Assembly: GCF_001005085.2 (NCBI RefSeq)
Contig: NZ_LBMU02000101.1
Location: 30,117 to 94,116, forward strand
DNA length: 64,000 nucleotides
From: Streptomyces humi
Lineage (GTDB): Bacteria > Actinomycetota > Actinomycetes > Streptomycetales > Streptomycetaceae
Direction of reading: 5' to 3'
Position numbers and translations under genes: made by a program. The notes under the pieces are model-generated. The model was not told the DNA's origin and did not search any database. It saw only the letters and a program-made list of their open reading frames with translations. Shown piece after piece: positions 37,212-45,983 of this stretch. Position 1 is the stretch's first letter; every line of letters starts with the position of its first letter.

Positions 37212-38216
37212 TCAGGCGTCGGTCGGTTTCGGCTCGCGGTAGTGGTGATAGGCGTGGTGCGCCGCCAGGCCCAGCCGGGTGTACAGGGCCCGCGCCCCCG
37301 CGTTGTCCGTCTCCACCTGAAGCCAGGCCGCCGACGCGCCCTCCGCCAGCGCCCGCCGGGCCAGCGCGGCCATGACCTCCGTGGCCAGCCCCCGCCGCCG
37401 CAGCGCCGGATCCACCTCCACGGCGGCGAACCCGGCCCACCGCCCGTCCACCACCAACCGCCCGATGGCGGCCGGGCCGTGCTCGCCGGGCACGGTCGCG
37501 AACCACACCGACGGCCCGCCGCCCAGCACCCGCGACGCGACCTCGCTCACGCCCTTGCGCTGGTACCGCCCCAGCCACGCCTCGTCGGCCGTCCGGGAGA
37601 ACAGCACACCCGCCCCCGCCGCGCTGTCCGCCACCGGCGCCAGCCCCCCGGTCCACAGCTCGGCGCTCACCTCACGCACCCACCCGCGCCGCTCCAGCTC
37701 CGCGCAGAGCAGCTCCTGGGTGCCCTCGGCGCCGGTCGCGGTCTGCACGTAGGCGGGCAGCCCCCGTGCGCCGTACCAGCGCCGTACGGCCTCCAGCGCC
37801 GCGTCCAGCGGCAGCCCCGGATCGCCGAGCGGCAGCACGCTGTTGGCCCGCCGGGTGAACCCGCCGGCCGCCCTCAGCTCCCACTCGCCCAGCCGCTCGC
37901 TCTCCACCGGCCGCCAGCCCCGCGAGGAGACGCGCGCGAGTTCGCCGTACGTCGCCGCGGGCCCCCGGCGGCGCGCCGGAGCGGCCGGCACCACCTTGCC
38001 CGCCACCAGCGCGGACTCCGGTATCCGGACGACCTCGCCGGCCCGCCGTGTGATCGTCAGCACGCCGTCGTCGTCCCATGATGTGAGAACACCCACCGTG
38101 TCGGTGAACTTCTCCGCGGTGTCGCCATGTCCGGTCAAACGTCGCACAGAGACACGTTTGCCCACGTCAGCAGCGGTGATACGGACCTCGAAGCGTCCTG
38201 CGGCAGAGATTTCCAC
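37212..38216 (-). CDS. GNAT family N-acetyltransferase
   Basis: A 334-residue protein. About 70 N-terminal residues form a small beta-rich (SH3-like) domain; the C-terminal 120 residues are a GNAT fold with the acetyl-CoA loop RRRGLATEVMAALA and the terminal NAGARALYTRLGL. Acts on amino groups; the substrate is unknown. I recall homologues annotated as N-acetylglutamate-synthase-like in actinobacteria, but that is not visible here. It is divergent from fdxA, separated by 140 bp. The 221 bp between its stop and the SirB1-like gene hold only a weak hairpin at 37051-37073. Confidence 0.85.
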   Translation of the reverse strand: MEISAAGRFEVRITAADVGKRVSVRRLTGHGDTAEKFTDTVGVLTSWDDDGVLTITRRAGEVVRIPESALVAGKVVPAAPARRRGPAATYGELARVSSRGWRPVESERLGEWELRAAGGFTRRANSVLPLGDPGLPLDAALEAVRRWYGARGLPAYVQTATGAEGTQELLCAELERRGWVREVSAELWTGGLAPVADSAAGAGVLFSRTADEAWLGRYQRKGVSEVASRVLGGGPSVWFATVPGEHGPAAIGRLVVDGRWAGFAAVEVDPALRRRGLATEVMAALARRALAEGASAAWLQVETDNAGARALYTRLGLAAHHAYHHYREPKPTDA

Positions 38217-38356
38217 TGGTCAGTTCACCCCTCCTGTTCGGATCATGCCCCAGAACGGAGATACTAGGGGCGGGCATCGACGACGCCGCGCTCCCGCGCG
38301 CCAGGCGGCGGAGCCTACGGAGGCCCGCCGGCGCCCAATCGAGGAGGAACGACAGC

Positions 38357-38683
38357 GTGACCTACGTCATCGCGCAGCCTTGTGTCGACGTGAAGGACAA
38401 GGCGTGCATCGAAGAGTGCCCGGTCGACTGCATCTACGAGGGCCAGCGGTCCTTGTACATCCACCCGGACGAATGCGTCGACTGCGGTGCCTGTGAGCCG
38501 GTCTGCCCGGTCGAGGCGATCTTCTACGAGGACGACACTCCCGAGGAGTGGAAGGACTACTACAAGGCCAACGTCGAGTTCTTCGACGACCTCGGCTCGC
38601 CCGGCGGCGCCAGCAAGCTGGGCCTGATCGAGCGCGACCACCCCTTCATCGCCGCGCTGCCGCCGCAGGCCGAAGCCGAGTAA
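38357..38683 (+). CDS. fdxA: ferredoxin FdxA, 7Fe type
   Basis: A 108-residue ferredoxin carrying one [3Fe-4S] and one [4Fe-4S] cluster, used as a low-potential electron carrier. Cysteines occur in CVDVKDKACIEECPVDC (residues 9, 17, 21 and 25) and in the second motif CVDCGACEPVCP. The acidic C-terminal part is typical of actinobacterial FdxA. The GTG start has GAGGAGGAAC upstream. A very strong terminator follows before dapC. Confidence 0.95.
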   Translation: MTYVIAQPCVDVKDKACIEECPVDCIYEGQRSLYIHPDECVDCGACEPVCPVEAIFYEDDTPEEWKDYYKANVEFFDDLGSPGGASKLGLIERDHPFIAALPPQAEAE

Positions 38684-38715
38684 CCCGCACCGGCGGCCCC
38701 GCCGCACCACCGTGC

Positions 38716-38772
38716 CGCCTCGGTCCCGTACGGCCTGATCACGCCCGATCGGCGCCGTACGGGACCGAGGCG
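38716..38772 (+). terminator. strong terminator between fdxA and dapC
   Basis: A perfect 19-bp stem (CGCCTCGGTCCCGTACGGC and its complement) around a 19-base loop, followed by TTT. The two genes lie in the same direction, so this should separate their transcripts. Confidence 0.85.
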
Positions 38773-38823
38773 TTTGCCGTACCGGGCGTCGTCCGCCGCC
38801 CCGAAGAAAGTGAGCAAGTCACC

Positions 38824-39918
38824 GTGTCCGCAGTCTCCGACCGTCTGCCCACCTTCCCCTGGGACAAGCTGGAGCCGTACAAGAAGACGGCAGCGGCGCA
38901 CCCGGACGGCATCGTCGACCTGTCGGTCGGCACCCCGGTGGACCCGGTCCCCGACCTGATCCAGAAGGCCCTCGTCGACGCGGCCGACTCGCCCGGCTAC
39001 CCCACGGTGTGGGGCACCCCGGCGCTGCGCGACGCGATCACCGGCTGGGTCGGCCGCCGCCTCGGCGCCCGCGAGGTCACGCACCGCCACGTCCTGCCGA
39101 TCGTCGGCTCCAAGGAACTGGTCGCCTGGCTCCCCACCCAGCTGGGCCTCGGCCCCGGCGACCGGGTCGCCTACCCGCGCCTCGCGTACCCCACCTACGA
39201 GGTCGGCGCCCGCCTCGCGCGCGCCGACCACGAGGTCTACGACGACCCCCGCGACCTGGACCCGGACGGCCTGAAGCTGCTCTGGCTGAACTCCCCGTCC
39301 AACCCGACCGGCAAGGTCCTGTCCCAGCGGGACCTCACGGAGATCGTCGCCTGGGCCCGCGCCCACGGCGTCCTGGTCTTCTCCGACGAGTGCTACCTCG
39401 AACTGGGCTGGGAGGCCGACCCGGTCTCGGTCCTGCACCCGGACGTCAACGGCGGCTCCTACGACGGCGTCGTGGCCGTCCACTCCCTCTCCAAGCGCTC
39501 CAACCTCGCGGGCTACCGCGCGGCCTTCCTGGCCGGCGACCCGGCGGTCCTGGGGCCCCTCCTGGAGATCCGCAAGCACGGCGGCATGATGACGTCGGCC
39601 CCGACCCAGGCGGCGGTGGTGGCGGCCCTCTCCGACGACACCCACGTGCAGGAGCAGCGGGAGCGCTACGCGTCCCGCCGTGCCGTCCTCCGCGAGGCCC
39701 TGCTGTCCCACGGCTTCCGCATCGAGCACAGCGAGGCGAGCCTCTACCTGTGGGCGACACGGGACGAGTCCTGCTGGCAGACGGTCGCCCACCTGGCCGA
39801 GCGAGGCATCCTGGTGGCCCCGGGCGACTTCTACGGCGAGGCGGGCCGGAACTTCGTCCGCGTGGCCCTGACGGCGACGGACGAACGCGTACGAGCGGCC
39901 GTACAGCGCCTTTCCTGA
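38824..39918 (+). CDS. dapC: succinyldiaminopimelate transaminase DapC
   Basis: A 364-residue class I/II PLP-dependent aminotransferase of the lysine/meso-diaminopimelate branch, acting between DapD and DapE. The Schiff-base lysine is in SLSKRSNLAGYR; NSPSNPTGK is the conserved Asn-Pro-Thr-Gly stretch. The assignment to DapC rests on the actinobacterial neighbourhood of ferredoxin fdxA and dapE nearby. A GTG start gives the usual N-terminus; an upstream frame overlaps the terminator. Confidence 0.9.
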   Translation: MSAVSDRLPTFPWDKLEPYKKTAAAHPDGIVDLSVGTPVDPVPDLIQKALVDAADSPGYPTVWGTPALRDAITGWVGRRLGAREVTHRHVLPIVGSKELVAWLPTQLGLGPGDRVAYPRLAYPTYEVGARLARADHEVYDDPRDLDPDGLKLLWLNSPSNPTGKVLSQRDLTEIVAWARAHGVLVFSDECYLELGWEADPVSVLHPDVNGGSYDGVVAVHSLSKRSNLAGYRAAFLAGDPAVLGPLLEIRKHGGMMTSAPTQAAVVAALSDDTHVQEQRERYASRRAVLREALLSHGFRIEHSEASLYLWATRDESCWQTVAHLAERGILVAPGDFYGEAGRNFVRVALTATDERVRAAVQRLS

Positions 39919-39942
39919 CCAACCTCGCCTGAGGCGTCCCGT

Positions 39943-39985
39943 CAGGGGCGCGGGGAACCGCGCGTCCGGCCCCCACCGGCCCGCA
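39943..39985 (+). repeat. dispersed GC-rich repeat, copy B
   Basis: This copy opens with CAGGGGCGCGGGGAACCGCG and continues into CCCCCACCGGCCCGCA. It lies downstream of dapC, in front of the bidirectional terminator. Confidence 0.7.
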
Positions 39986-39997
39986 CTCGACGCACAA

Positions 39998-40035
39998 CGA
40001 GCAGGGGCCCGGGAGGAACCCCGGGCCCCTGCTCG
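39998..40035. terminator. bidirectional terminator
   Basis: A perfect 16-bp stem CGAGCAGGGGCCCGGG with a 6-base loop AGGAAC, between convergent dapC and the secreted-protein gene. Confidence 0.85.
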
Positions 40036-40054
40036 ACTCACCGGCGCTACGGCG

Positions 40055-40477
40055 TCAGCCGCCCAGCGGCAGACCCTTCACCGGCAGCCCGCCCGTCGGC
40101 AGCCCGCCCTTGGTCGCCGTGGCCGCCGTGCCGCCCAGCAGCCCGCCGGCGGATCCGGCCGCGTCACCCGCGGCACGCTGCACCATCGGTGCCGCCTTGT
40201 TGACGGCCTTGCCGCCGGTCCTGCCCGCGGCCGGCACCGCCGACTGGACCGCCGCGCCGCCGGTGTGGCCGAGAACCCCGGTGACGTGCTGCGCCGCGCC
40301 GTCGGCGGCGGTGCCGACGCTCGCCCCGTCCAGGGCGGTCAGACCGCCCAGGTTCGGGGTGGCGGCCGGCAGACTCTGGGCCGCGCTGGCGGAGCCGGCC
40401 GCACCGACCCCGGCAGCCGCTCCCGCTGCGACGAGCAGCGCGGCACGGGCGATCCGGCGGGTCAGAGGCAGGGACAT
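40055..40477 (-). CDS. small secreted hypothetical protein
   Basis: A 140-residue exported protein: basic start, hydrophobic AALLVAAGAAAGVGAAG, cleavage after SASA. The mature part is Ala/Gly/Thr-rich with a repeated GGLP motif at the end (GGLPTGGLPVKGLPLGG). It has no cysteine and no catalytic motif. I have seen related Streptomyces proteins with unhelpful names; the function is unknown. Gene ends face dapC across a strong terminator; the upstream region, with an AT-rich stretch at 40555-40600, should hold its promoter. Confidence 0.75.
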   Translation of the reverse strand: MSLPLTRRIARAALLVAAGAAAGVGAAGSASAAQSLPAATPNLGGLTALDGASVGTAADGAAQHVTGVLGHTGGAAVQSAVPAAGRTGGKAVNKAAPMVQRAAGDAAGSAGGLLGGTAATATKGGLPTGGLPVKGLPLGG

Positions 40478-40660
40478 GATGCTCCATTCGACGGGAGGAC
40501 GTGATCGCCGTGACTACCGCTCGAAGCCCGCGAAGGTTGCGGAGGCCCAAGGTAAAGAATTGATAACGCGTCGCATTATCGGGTGTGGATAAAAACGGGC
40601 AAAGAGCATCAGGCGACGCGGCCGCGCAGAATCCTTACGGCCCGGTGTTCCCAAGGGATT

Positions 40661-40694
40661 CCACGCATGCGCACGGGTCCGCGCGCATGCGTGG
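40661..40694 (-). terminator. hairpin downstream of the transglycosylase-like gene
   Basis: A perfect 12-bp stem CCACGCATGCGC and GCGCATGCGTGG with a 10-base loop, about 53 bp beyond the stop codon of the minus-strand gene. Confidence 0.6.
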
Positions 40695-40747
40695 GCACAC
40701 CACGTACACGACCTGTCCCGGCTGACCCGCCGGAGTGAGCTCCCGAA

Positions 40748-41755
40748 CTACTGCCCGGTCACGATCCGGACCGACCCCGCGGACTTCTCCGCGCCGCCCG
40801 TGCCCCGCGCCGCGGCCGGCCGCCACTGGCTGTCGGTGCTTCCCGCGGCCCACTCCCGGCCGGCGTACGACACCCGCTGGATGTGCAGCGCCGAGGAGTT
40901 GGCCACCGCCCAGTGGGCCAGCTGCCAGCCGCGCTCGCTCTCGGTGCGCCCCGACTTGTCCTTCTTCCCGCCCTCGGGCACCGGCACGGTCACCGTCCGC
41001 CCGTGCGCGGTGGCGCTCACGGTCGGCGTCGGCGCCGGCGACTTCGCGGACGTCCCGCTCACCTCGGCGCCGGCCTCCTCCACCGCGTCCCGCCCGAAGT
41101 CCCGTACCAGCGCGGTCCTCACCGCGTCCGGACCGGTCGCCGTCGCCGCCGCCTTCGCGGTGGCCGCCGCCGGCCGGCCGTCGCAGGTCAGCGTGGCCGC
41201 AGCCTGCCCGGTCAGCGCCGCCGCGAGCAACGAGGCGTCGGTCTCGTGCTTGGCGTACGCCTCCGGGTAGCCGCTGCGCTGCACGCGCTGCGCGGCCACC
41301 GTCAGCGGCAGCGTCTCGTAGTCCGGCACCTTGGCCAGATGGGCGTAGAACATGCCCGCCGCGTACGCCGGGTCGAGGATCTGCCGCCTGGTGCCCCAGC
41401 CCTGCGAGGGCCGCTGCTGGAACAGGCCCAGCGAATCCCGGTCGCCGTGCTCGATGTTGCGCAGCCCCGACTCCTGGATCGAGGTGGCCAGGGCGATGGC
41501 CACCGCGCGCTCGGGCATACCGCGCCCGGTGCCGACGGCGGCGATCGTCGCCGCGTTCACCGCCTGCTCGGGAGTGAACTCGTACGACCTGTCGTCGCTT
41601 CGGCCCGACACGACCTTGCAGCCCTCGGCGCCACCGCCTCCGGTGACGTACTGGACCACCAGATAGGCACCGACGGCGCACAGGATGAGCAGGCCCGACA
41701 CGAAACGCAGGACACGGCCGCGACGCTTGGGGCGGATGGGGGACGGCTCTGGCAC
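40748..41755 (-). CDS. membrane-anchored lytic-transglycosylase-like protein
   Basis: A 335-residue protein with a short basic cytoplasmic tail, one helix (VLRFVSGLLILCAVGAYLVV) and an external domain. The middle has ATSIQESGLRN and SLGLFQQRPSQGWG, the E-S-G-L and G-L-x-Q signature of goose-lysozyme/transglycosylase folds; the candidate catalytic glutamate is in QESGLRN. The last 150 residues are an Ala-rich linker and a small domain. The start is GTG. In databases such proteins often carry the label heavy metal transporter, which the sequence does not support. Confidence 0.75.
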   Translation of the reverse strand: MPEPSPIRPKRRGRVLRFVSGLLILCAVGAYLVVQYVTGGGGAEGCKVVSGRSDDRSYEFTPEQAVNAATIAAVGTGRGMPERAVAIALATSIQESGLRNIEHGDRDSLGLFQQRPSQGWGTRRQILDPAYAAGMFYAHLAKVPDYETLPLTVAAQRVQRSGYPEAYAKHETDASLLAAALTGQAAATLTCDGRPAAATAKAAATATGPDAVRTALVRDFGRDAVEEAGAEVSGTSAKSPAPTPTVSATAHGRTVTVPVPEGGKKDKSGRTESERGWQLAHWAVANSSALHIQRVSYAGREWAAGSTDSQWRPAAARGTGGAEKSAGSVRIVTGQ

Positions 41756-41859
41756 GCGTACAACATACTGGAGAGTACGAGGGGGTCACCGCAGTGTCGG
41801 GAAGCCTGTGAGACAGCCCTCAGCGTGGCGCGCGCCGGGCAGGCCCTAAGGTCGAGGTC

Positions 41860-42939
41860 ATGGCCGACACCTCGCTTGACCTCACGCTGGACGCCGCCGC
41901 GCTGACCGCGCGACTCGTCGACTTCCGTTCGGAGAGCGGGACGGAGAAGCCGCTCGCGGACGCGATCGAGACCGCGCTGCGCGCGCTGCCGCACCTGACG
42001 GTCGACCGGTACGGCAACAACGTGGTGGCCCGTACGCACCTGGGCCGCGCCGAGCGGGTCGTGCTGGCCGGCCACATCGACACCGTCCCGATCGCCGACA
42101 ACGTCCCCTCCCGTCTCGACGAGGACGGCGTGCTGTGGGGCTGCGGCACCTGTGACATGAAGTCGGGCGTCGCCGTCCAGCTGCGCATCGCGGCCACCGT
42201 CCCGGCGCCCAACCGCGACCTGACCTTCGTCTTCTACGACAACGAGGAGGTCGCCGCCGACCTCAACGGCCTCAAGCATGTCGCCGAGGCCCGCCCCGAG
42301 TGGCTGGCGGGCGACTTCGCGGTCCTCCTCGAACCGTCCGACGGCGAGGTCGAGGGCGGCTGCCAGGGCACCCTGCGGGTGCTGCTGAGGACCAAGGGGG
42401 AGCGCGCGCACTCGGCGCGCTCCTGGATGGGCTCCAACGCGATCCACGCGGCCGCCCCGATCCTGGCCCGCCTCGCCTCGTACGAGCCCCGCTACCCCGT
42501 CATCGACGGCCTGGAGTACCGGGAGGGCCTCAACGCGGTCGGCATCTCGGGCGGTGTGGCGGGCAACGTCATCCCCGACGAGTGCGTGGTGACCGTCAAC
42601 TTCCGGTACGCGCCCGACCGGTCGGAGGCCGAGGCGATCGAGCACGTCCGCGAGGTCTTCGCCGACTGCGGGGTCGAGGAGTTCGTGATCGACGACCACA
42701 GCCCCGGCGCGCTGCCCGGCCTCTCCCACCCGGCGGCGGCGGCCTTCATCGAGGCGGTCGGCGGCACGCCCATGCCCAAGTACGGCTGGACCGACGTCTC
42801 CCGTTTCTCGGCCCTCGGCGTCCCGGCGGTCAACTACGGCCCCGGCAACCCGCACTTGGCGCACAAGCGGGACGAAAGGGTGGAGACCGGGAAGATCCTG
42901 GCGGGCGAGGAGCGGCTGCGCGCCTGGCTGACGAGCTGA
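41860..42939 (+). CDS. dapE: succinyl-diaminopimelate desuccinylase DapE
   Basis: A 359-residue zinc metallopeptidase-fold hydrolase (M20 family) that produces L,L-diaminopimelate for peptidoglycan and lysine. Zinc ligands are in GHIDTVP, CGTCDMKSG and DNEEV. The lid domain is in the centre. An AAGG-GAGG site precedes the ATG. It lies about 2 kb past dapC, as the pathway genes in many actinobacteria do, and the following LOG gene is as in M. tuberculosis. Confidence 0.93.
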   Translation: MADTSLDLTLDAAALTARLVDFRSESGTEKPLADAIETALRALPHLTVDRYGNNVVARTHLGRAERVVLAGHIDTVPIADNVPSRLDEDGVLWGCGTCDMKSGVAVQLRIAATVPAPNRDLTFVFYDNEEVAADLNGLKHVAEARPEWLAGDFAVLLEPSDGEVEGGCQGTLRVLLRTKGERAHSARSWMGSNAIHAAAPILARLASYEPRYPVIDGLEYREGLNAVGISGGVAGNVIPDECVVTVNFRYAPDRSEAEAIEHVREVFADCGVEEFVIDDHSPGALPGLSHPAAAAFIEAVGGTPMPKYGWTDVSRFSALGVPAVNYGPGNPHLAHKRDERVETGKILAGEERLRAWLTS

Positions 42940-43075
42940 CGGACGCGGCGGCGGACACCGTCGCGGGCACACCGGCACAGGCGCGCTGCGCACCCGACAC
43001 GCCGACGTCCCGCGCGCGTAACCCGCGTGGATCTACGCTGAAGCGGAAAGACCTGCAAGCGGAGGGAGCGCACAT

Positions 43076-43834
43076 ATGCCTACCGGGAACCCCGAGGGGA
43101 AGAAGGTGCCGCCGGACGAGCAGCGCCTGGGACCGGTCCTCCGACGGCGCGGCCAGGTGACCCCGAGCACGACGGACCAGCGGCTGCTGGACGCCGGTGG
43201 TCCCTCGGACTGGGTCCACACCGACCCCTGGCGGGTGCTGCGCATCCAGTCGGAGTTCATCGAGGGCTTCGGCACGCTCGCCGAACTCCCGCCCGCGATC
43301 AGCGTGTTCGGATCCGCGCGGACGCCGGTGGAGTCGCCCGAGTACGACGCGGGGGTGCGGCTGGGCCGCGGGCTGGTCGAGGCGGGCTGGGCCGTCATCA
43401 CGGGCGGTGGTCCGGGCGCGATGGAGGCGGCCAACAAGGGCGCCCTCGAAGCGGGCGGCGTCTCCGTCGGCCTCGGCATCGAGCTCCCCTTCGAGCAGGG
43501 GCTCAACCCCTACGTCGACATCGGCCTCAACTTCCGGTACTTCTTCGTGCGGAAGATGATGTTCGTCAAGTACGCGCAGGGCTTCGTGGTGCTGCCCGGC
43601 GGCCTCGGCACCCTCGACGAGCTCTTCGAGGCGCTCACCCTCGTCCAGACCCAGAAGGTCACCCGCTTCCCGATCGTGCTGTTCGGCAGCGCGTACTGGG
43701 GCGGTCTGGTCGACTGGCTCACCAACACGCTGGTCGCCCAGGGCAAGGCGGCGGAGAAGGACCTCCTCCTGTTCCACGTCACGGACGACGTGGCGGAAGC
43801 GGTCGGCCTGGTCTCGAAGGAAGCGGCCCGCTAG
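43076..43834 (+). CDS. TIGR00730/LOG family Rossmann-fold protein
   Basis: A 252-residue protein of the LOG (cytokinin-activating) family, nucleotide 5'-monophosphate phosphoribohydrolases. The defining PGGLGTLDELFEA motif and the upstream GGGPGAMEAANKGA are both readable. It begins with about 55 extra residues that the plant enzymes lack. GGAGGGAG lies upstream of the ATG. In M. tuberculosis the corresponding gene is Rv1205. Confidence 0.9.
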   Translation: MPTGNPEGKKVPPDEQRLGPVLRRRGQVTPSTTDQRLLDAGGPSDWVHTDPWRVLRIQSEFIEGFGTLAELPPAISVFGSARTPVESPEYDAGVRLGRGLVEAGWAVITGGGPGAMEAANKGALEAGGVSVGLGIELPFEQGLNPYVDIGLNFRYFFVRKMMFVKYAQGFVVLPGGLGTLDELFEALTLVQTQKVTRFPIVLFGSAYWGGLVDWLTNTLVAQGKAAEKDLLLFHVTDDVAEAVGLVSKEAAR

Positions 43835-43922
43835 GCGGCGTGCCGATCACCCGGCCCGGTCGGCTCCTCGACCGGCCGGGCCGGGTGGCGGGCGGTCCCG
43901 GAGGCCGGGCCGCGCACCGGGG

Positions 43923-44783
43923 TCACGCCAGCCCGCGCCGGGCCACCGCCGGAGGCCGGTGCCCGGCGATCGACGCCACCATGTCCAGCACCTGCCGGGT
44001 CTCCGCCACCTCGTGCACCCGGTACACCCGCGCCCCCAGCCACGCCGACACCGCCGTGGTGGCCAGCGTGCCGATCACCCGCTCCTTGACCGGCCGGTCC
44101 AGCGTCTCGCCCACGAAGTCCTTGTTGGACAGCGAGACCAGCACCGGCCACCCCGTCTCCACCATCTCGCCCAGCCGCCGTGTCGCCTCCAGGCTGTGCC
44201 GTGTGTTCTTGCCGAAGTCGTGCCCCGGATCGATCAGCACGGACTCCCGGGGCACCCCGAGAGCGACGGCCCGCTCGGCCAGCCCCAGGGTCACCCGCAG
44301 GATGTCGGCCACCACGTCGTCGTACGTCACCCGGTGCGGCCGGGTCCGTGGCTCGGCCCCGCCCGCGTGCGTGCACACCAGCCCCACCCGGTACCGCGCC
44401 GCGACCTCGGCCAGACCGGGATCCACCCCGCCCCACGCGTCGTTCAGCAGATCCGCCCCGGCCTCGCAGACGGCCTCGCCGACCGACGCCCGCCAGGTGT
44501 CCACACTGATCACGACGTCCGGGAAGCGCCTGCGCACCTCCGCGACGAACCCGACGGTCCTGCGGGCCTCCTCCTCGGCGCTGACCTCCTCGCCGGGGCC
44601 GGCCTTCACCCCGCCGATGTCGATGATCGCGGCGCCTTCCGCGACCGCGTGCTCCACGCGCGCGAGGGCAGGCTCGTCACGGAAGGTCGCCCCCTGGTCG
44701 TAGAAGGAGTCCGGCGTCCGGTTCACGATGGCCATGATCACCGGCTCGTCCGGCCCGAATTCCCGCCTGCCCAGCCTGAGCAT
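43923..44783 (-). CDS. folP2: FolP2-type dihydropteroate synthase homologue
   Basis: A 286-residue TIM-barrel protein of the pterin-binding family. Pterin-side motifs are kept (NRTPDSF at 21-27, SVDTWRASV, NDAWGG, and RVHEV at 255-259), but the p-aminobenzoate loop, normally STRPG after DIGGE, is VKAGPG here (59-64), and the DPG-GFGK and SRKS loops read DPGHDFGK (185-192) and SNKDFVG (219-225). These match the FolP2 subgroup (M. tuberculosis Rv1207), which to my knowledge does not support folate synthesis. I call it a paralogue of uncertain function. Gene order next to LOG and tagA agrees with that of mycobacteria. Confidence 0.85.
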   Translation of the reverse strand: MLRLGRREFGPDEPVIMAIVNRTPDSFYDQGATFRDEPALARVEHAVAEGAAIIDIGGVKAGPGEEVSAEEEARRTVGFVAEVRRRFPDVVISVDTWRASVGEAVCEAGADLLNDAWGGVDPGLAEVAARYRVGLVCTHAGGAEPRTRPHRVTYDDVVADILRVTLGLAERAVALGVPRESVLIDPGHDFGKNTRHSLEATRRLGEMVETGWPVLVSLSNKDFVGETLDRPVKERVIGTLATTAVSAWLGARVYRVHEVAETRQVLDMVASIAGHRPPAVARRGLA

Positions 44784-44943
44784 CCCCTGTGACCTCTCGT
44801 AGTAAGTCCTTCGGTACGGCCGCCTGCGACCCTAACTGTCAGACTCGCATGGCACGATCGGACCCAGACACATTCGACACCGAGCACACTGAGCACAATG
44901 AGTGCTGCTGCACCGAGCTTCATCGAGCCTGGGGGCCACCGCG

Positions 44944-45312
44944 ATGGTTATGTTCCTGTTCCTGGTCGTCGCGCTCGCGGTCGTGGTCGCCGCGGTCACG
45001 CTCTCCGTGGTGGGCGGCGGCGAGAGCGGACCGCTGCCCGAGGTGGCGCCCGAGCGACTCCAGGACCCGCTGCCCCCGGACCGCCCGGTGCACCGGGGCG
45101 ACGTGGAGAGCCTGCGCTTCCCGCTCGCCCCGCGCGGATACCGCATGGCCGACGTCGACGACGCGCTCAGCCGCCTCGGCGCCGAGCTCGCGGAGCGGGA
45201 CGCCCGGATCGCCGACCTGGAGTCCGCACTGGCCGGCGCCCAGGCCGCGCCGCACCCCGGGCACGCCCCGCGGACGTCCCTGGACAAGCCTGAGCAGGAC
45301 GGCCGCGCATGA
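44944..45312 (+). CDS. DivIVA-domain-like membrane protein
   Basis: A 122-residue protein: one N-terminal helix (MVMFLFLVVALAVVVAAV), a Pro-rich linker, and a coiled-coil segment with the DivIVA-type entry LRFPLAPRGYRMADVDDALSRLG. Such proteins attach to the membrane and often to cell-pole or wall machinery. The ATG is preceded by GGGGG; a frame 42 bases upstream lacks hydrophobic continuity. Its stop overlaps the tagA start as ATGA. M. tuberculosis Rv1209 has the same position. Confidence 0.75.
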   Translation: MVMFLFLVVALAVVVAAVTLSVVGGGESGPLPEVAPERLQDPLPPDRPVHRGDVESLRFPLAPRGYRMADVDDALSRLGAELAERDARIADLESALAGAQAAPHPGHAPRTSLDKPEQDGRA

Positions 45313-45896
45313 CCGACGGAACGGCCGTGGCCGGCCCGGACGGCGGACTGCGCTGCCCCTGGGCCCTGTCCACCGAGGACTACGTCGCGTACCACGACGA
45401 GGAGTGGGGCCGCCCGGTCCACGGCGACGACGCCCTCTACGAACGTCTCAGCCTGGAAGCCTTCCAGTCGGGTCTCTCCTGGATCACGATCCTGCGCCGC
45501 CGCCCCGGCTTCCGTGCCGCGTTCGCGGGCTTCCAGATCGACAAGGTGGCCGCCTTCACCGACGAGGACCGCGAGCGCCTGCTGGCCGACCCAGGCATCA
45601 TCCGCAACAGACTCAAGATCGACGCGACGATGGCCAACGCACAGGTCCTGTCGGAGTGGGCACCGGGCGAGCTGGACGAACTGATCTGGTCCCACGCCCC
45701 GGCACCGGGGACGTATCCGGTCCCGAAGACCCTTTCCGACGTCCAGGCGGTCACCGCCGAGTCGACGGCCCTCTCCAAGGCCCTGAAGAAGCGCGGCCTG
45801 CGCTTCATCGGCCCGACGACGGCCTACGCCCTCATGCAGGCGTGCGGCCTGGTCAACGACCACTTGGACACGTGCGTGGCCCGGAAAGCCCCGTAA
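45309..45896 (+). CDS. tagA: 3-methyladenine DNA glycosylase I
   Basis: A 195-residue base-excision repair glycosylase. N-terminal LRCPWALS supplies the first zinc-ligand cysteine; YHDEEWGRP is the family signature with the histidine ligand; the catalytic-pocket motif LSLEAFQSGLSW is present; and the C-terminal NDHLDTCV contains the remaining His/Cys ligands. It removes alkylated adenines. It overlaps the upstream gene by 4 bp. Confidence 0.93.
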   Translation: MTDGTAVAGPDGGLRCPWALSTEDYVAYHDEEWGRPVHGDDALYERLSLEAFQSGLSWITILRRRPGFRAAFAGFQIDKVAAFTDEDRERLLADPGIIRNRLKIDATMANAQVLSEWAPGELDELIWSHAPAPGTYPVPKTLSDVQAVTAESTALSKALKKRGLRFIGPTTAYALMQACGLVNDHLDTCVARKAP

Positions 45897-45911
45897 GGGA
45901 CAGCGCGCCTG

Positions 45912-45955
45912 AAGGGGCGCGGGGAACCGCGCGACCAGCTCCCACGCACCCGCGG
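45912..45955 (+). repeat. dispersed GC-rich repeat, copy C
   Basis: This copy opens AAGGGGCGCGGGGAACCGCG and continues CGACCAGCTCCCACGCACCC. It lies between the convergent tagA and enoyl-CoA hydratase genes and can pair imperfectly with CTCCCCGCCCCCT near 45970, so it may act as a terminator. Confidence 0.65.
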
Positions 45956-45983
45956 TCCGCGACGGTGCTCCCCGCCCCCTCTC

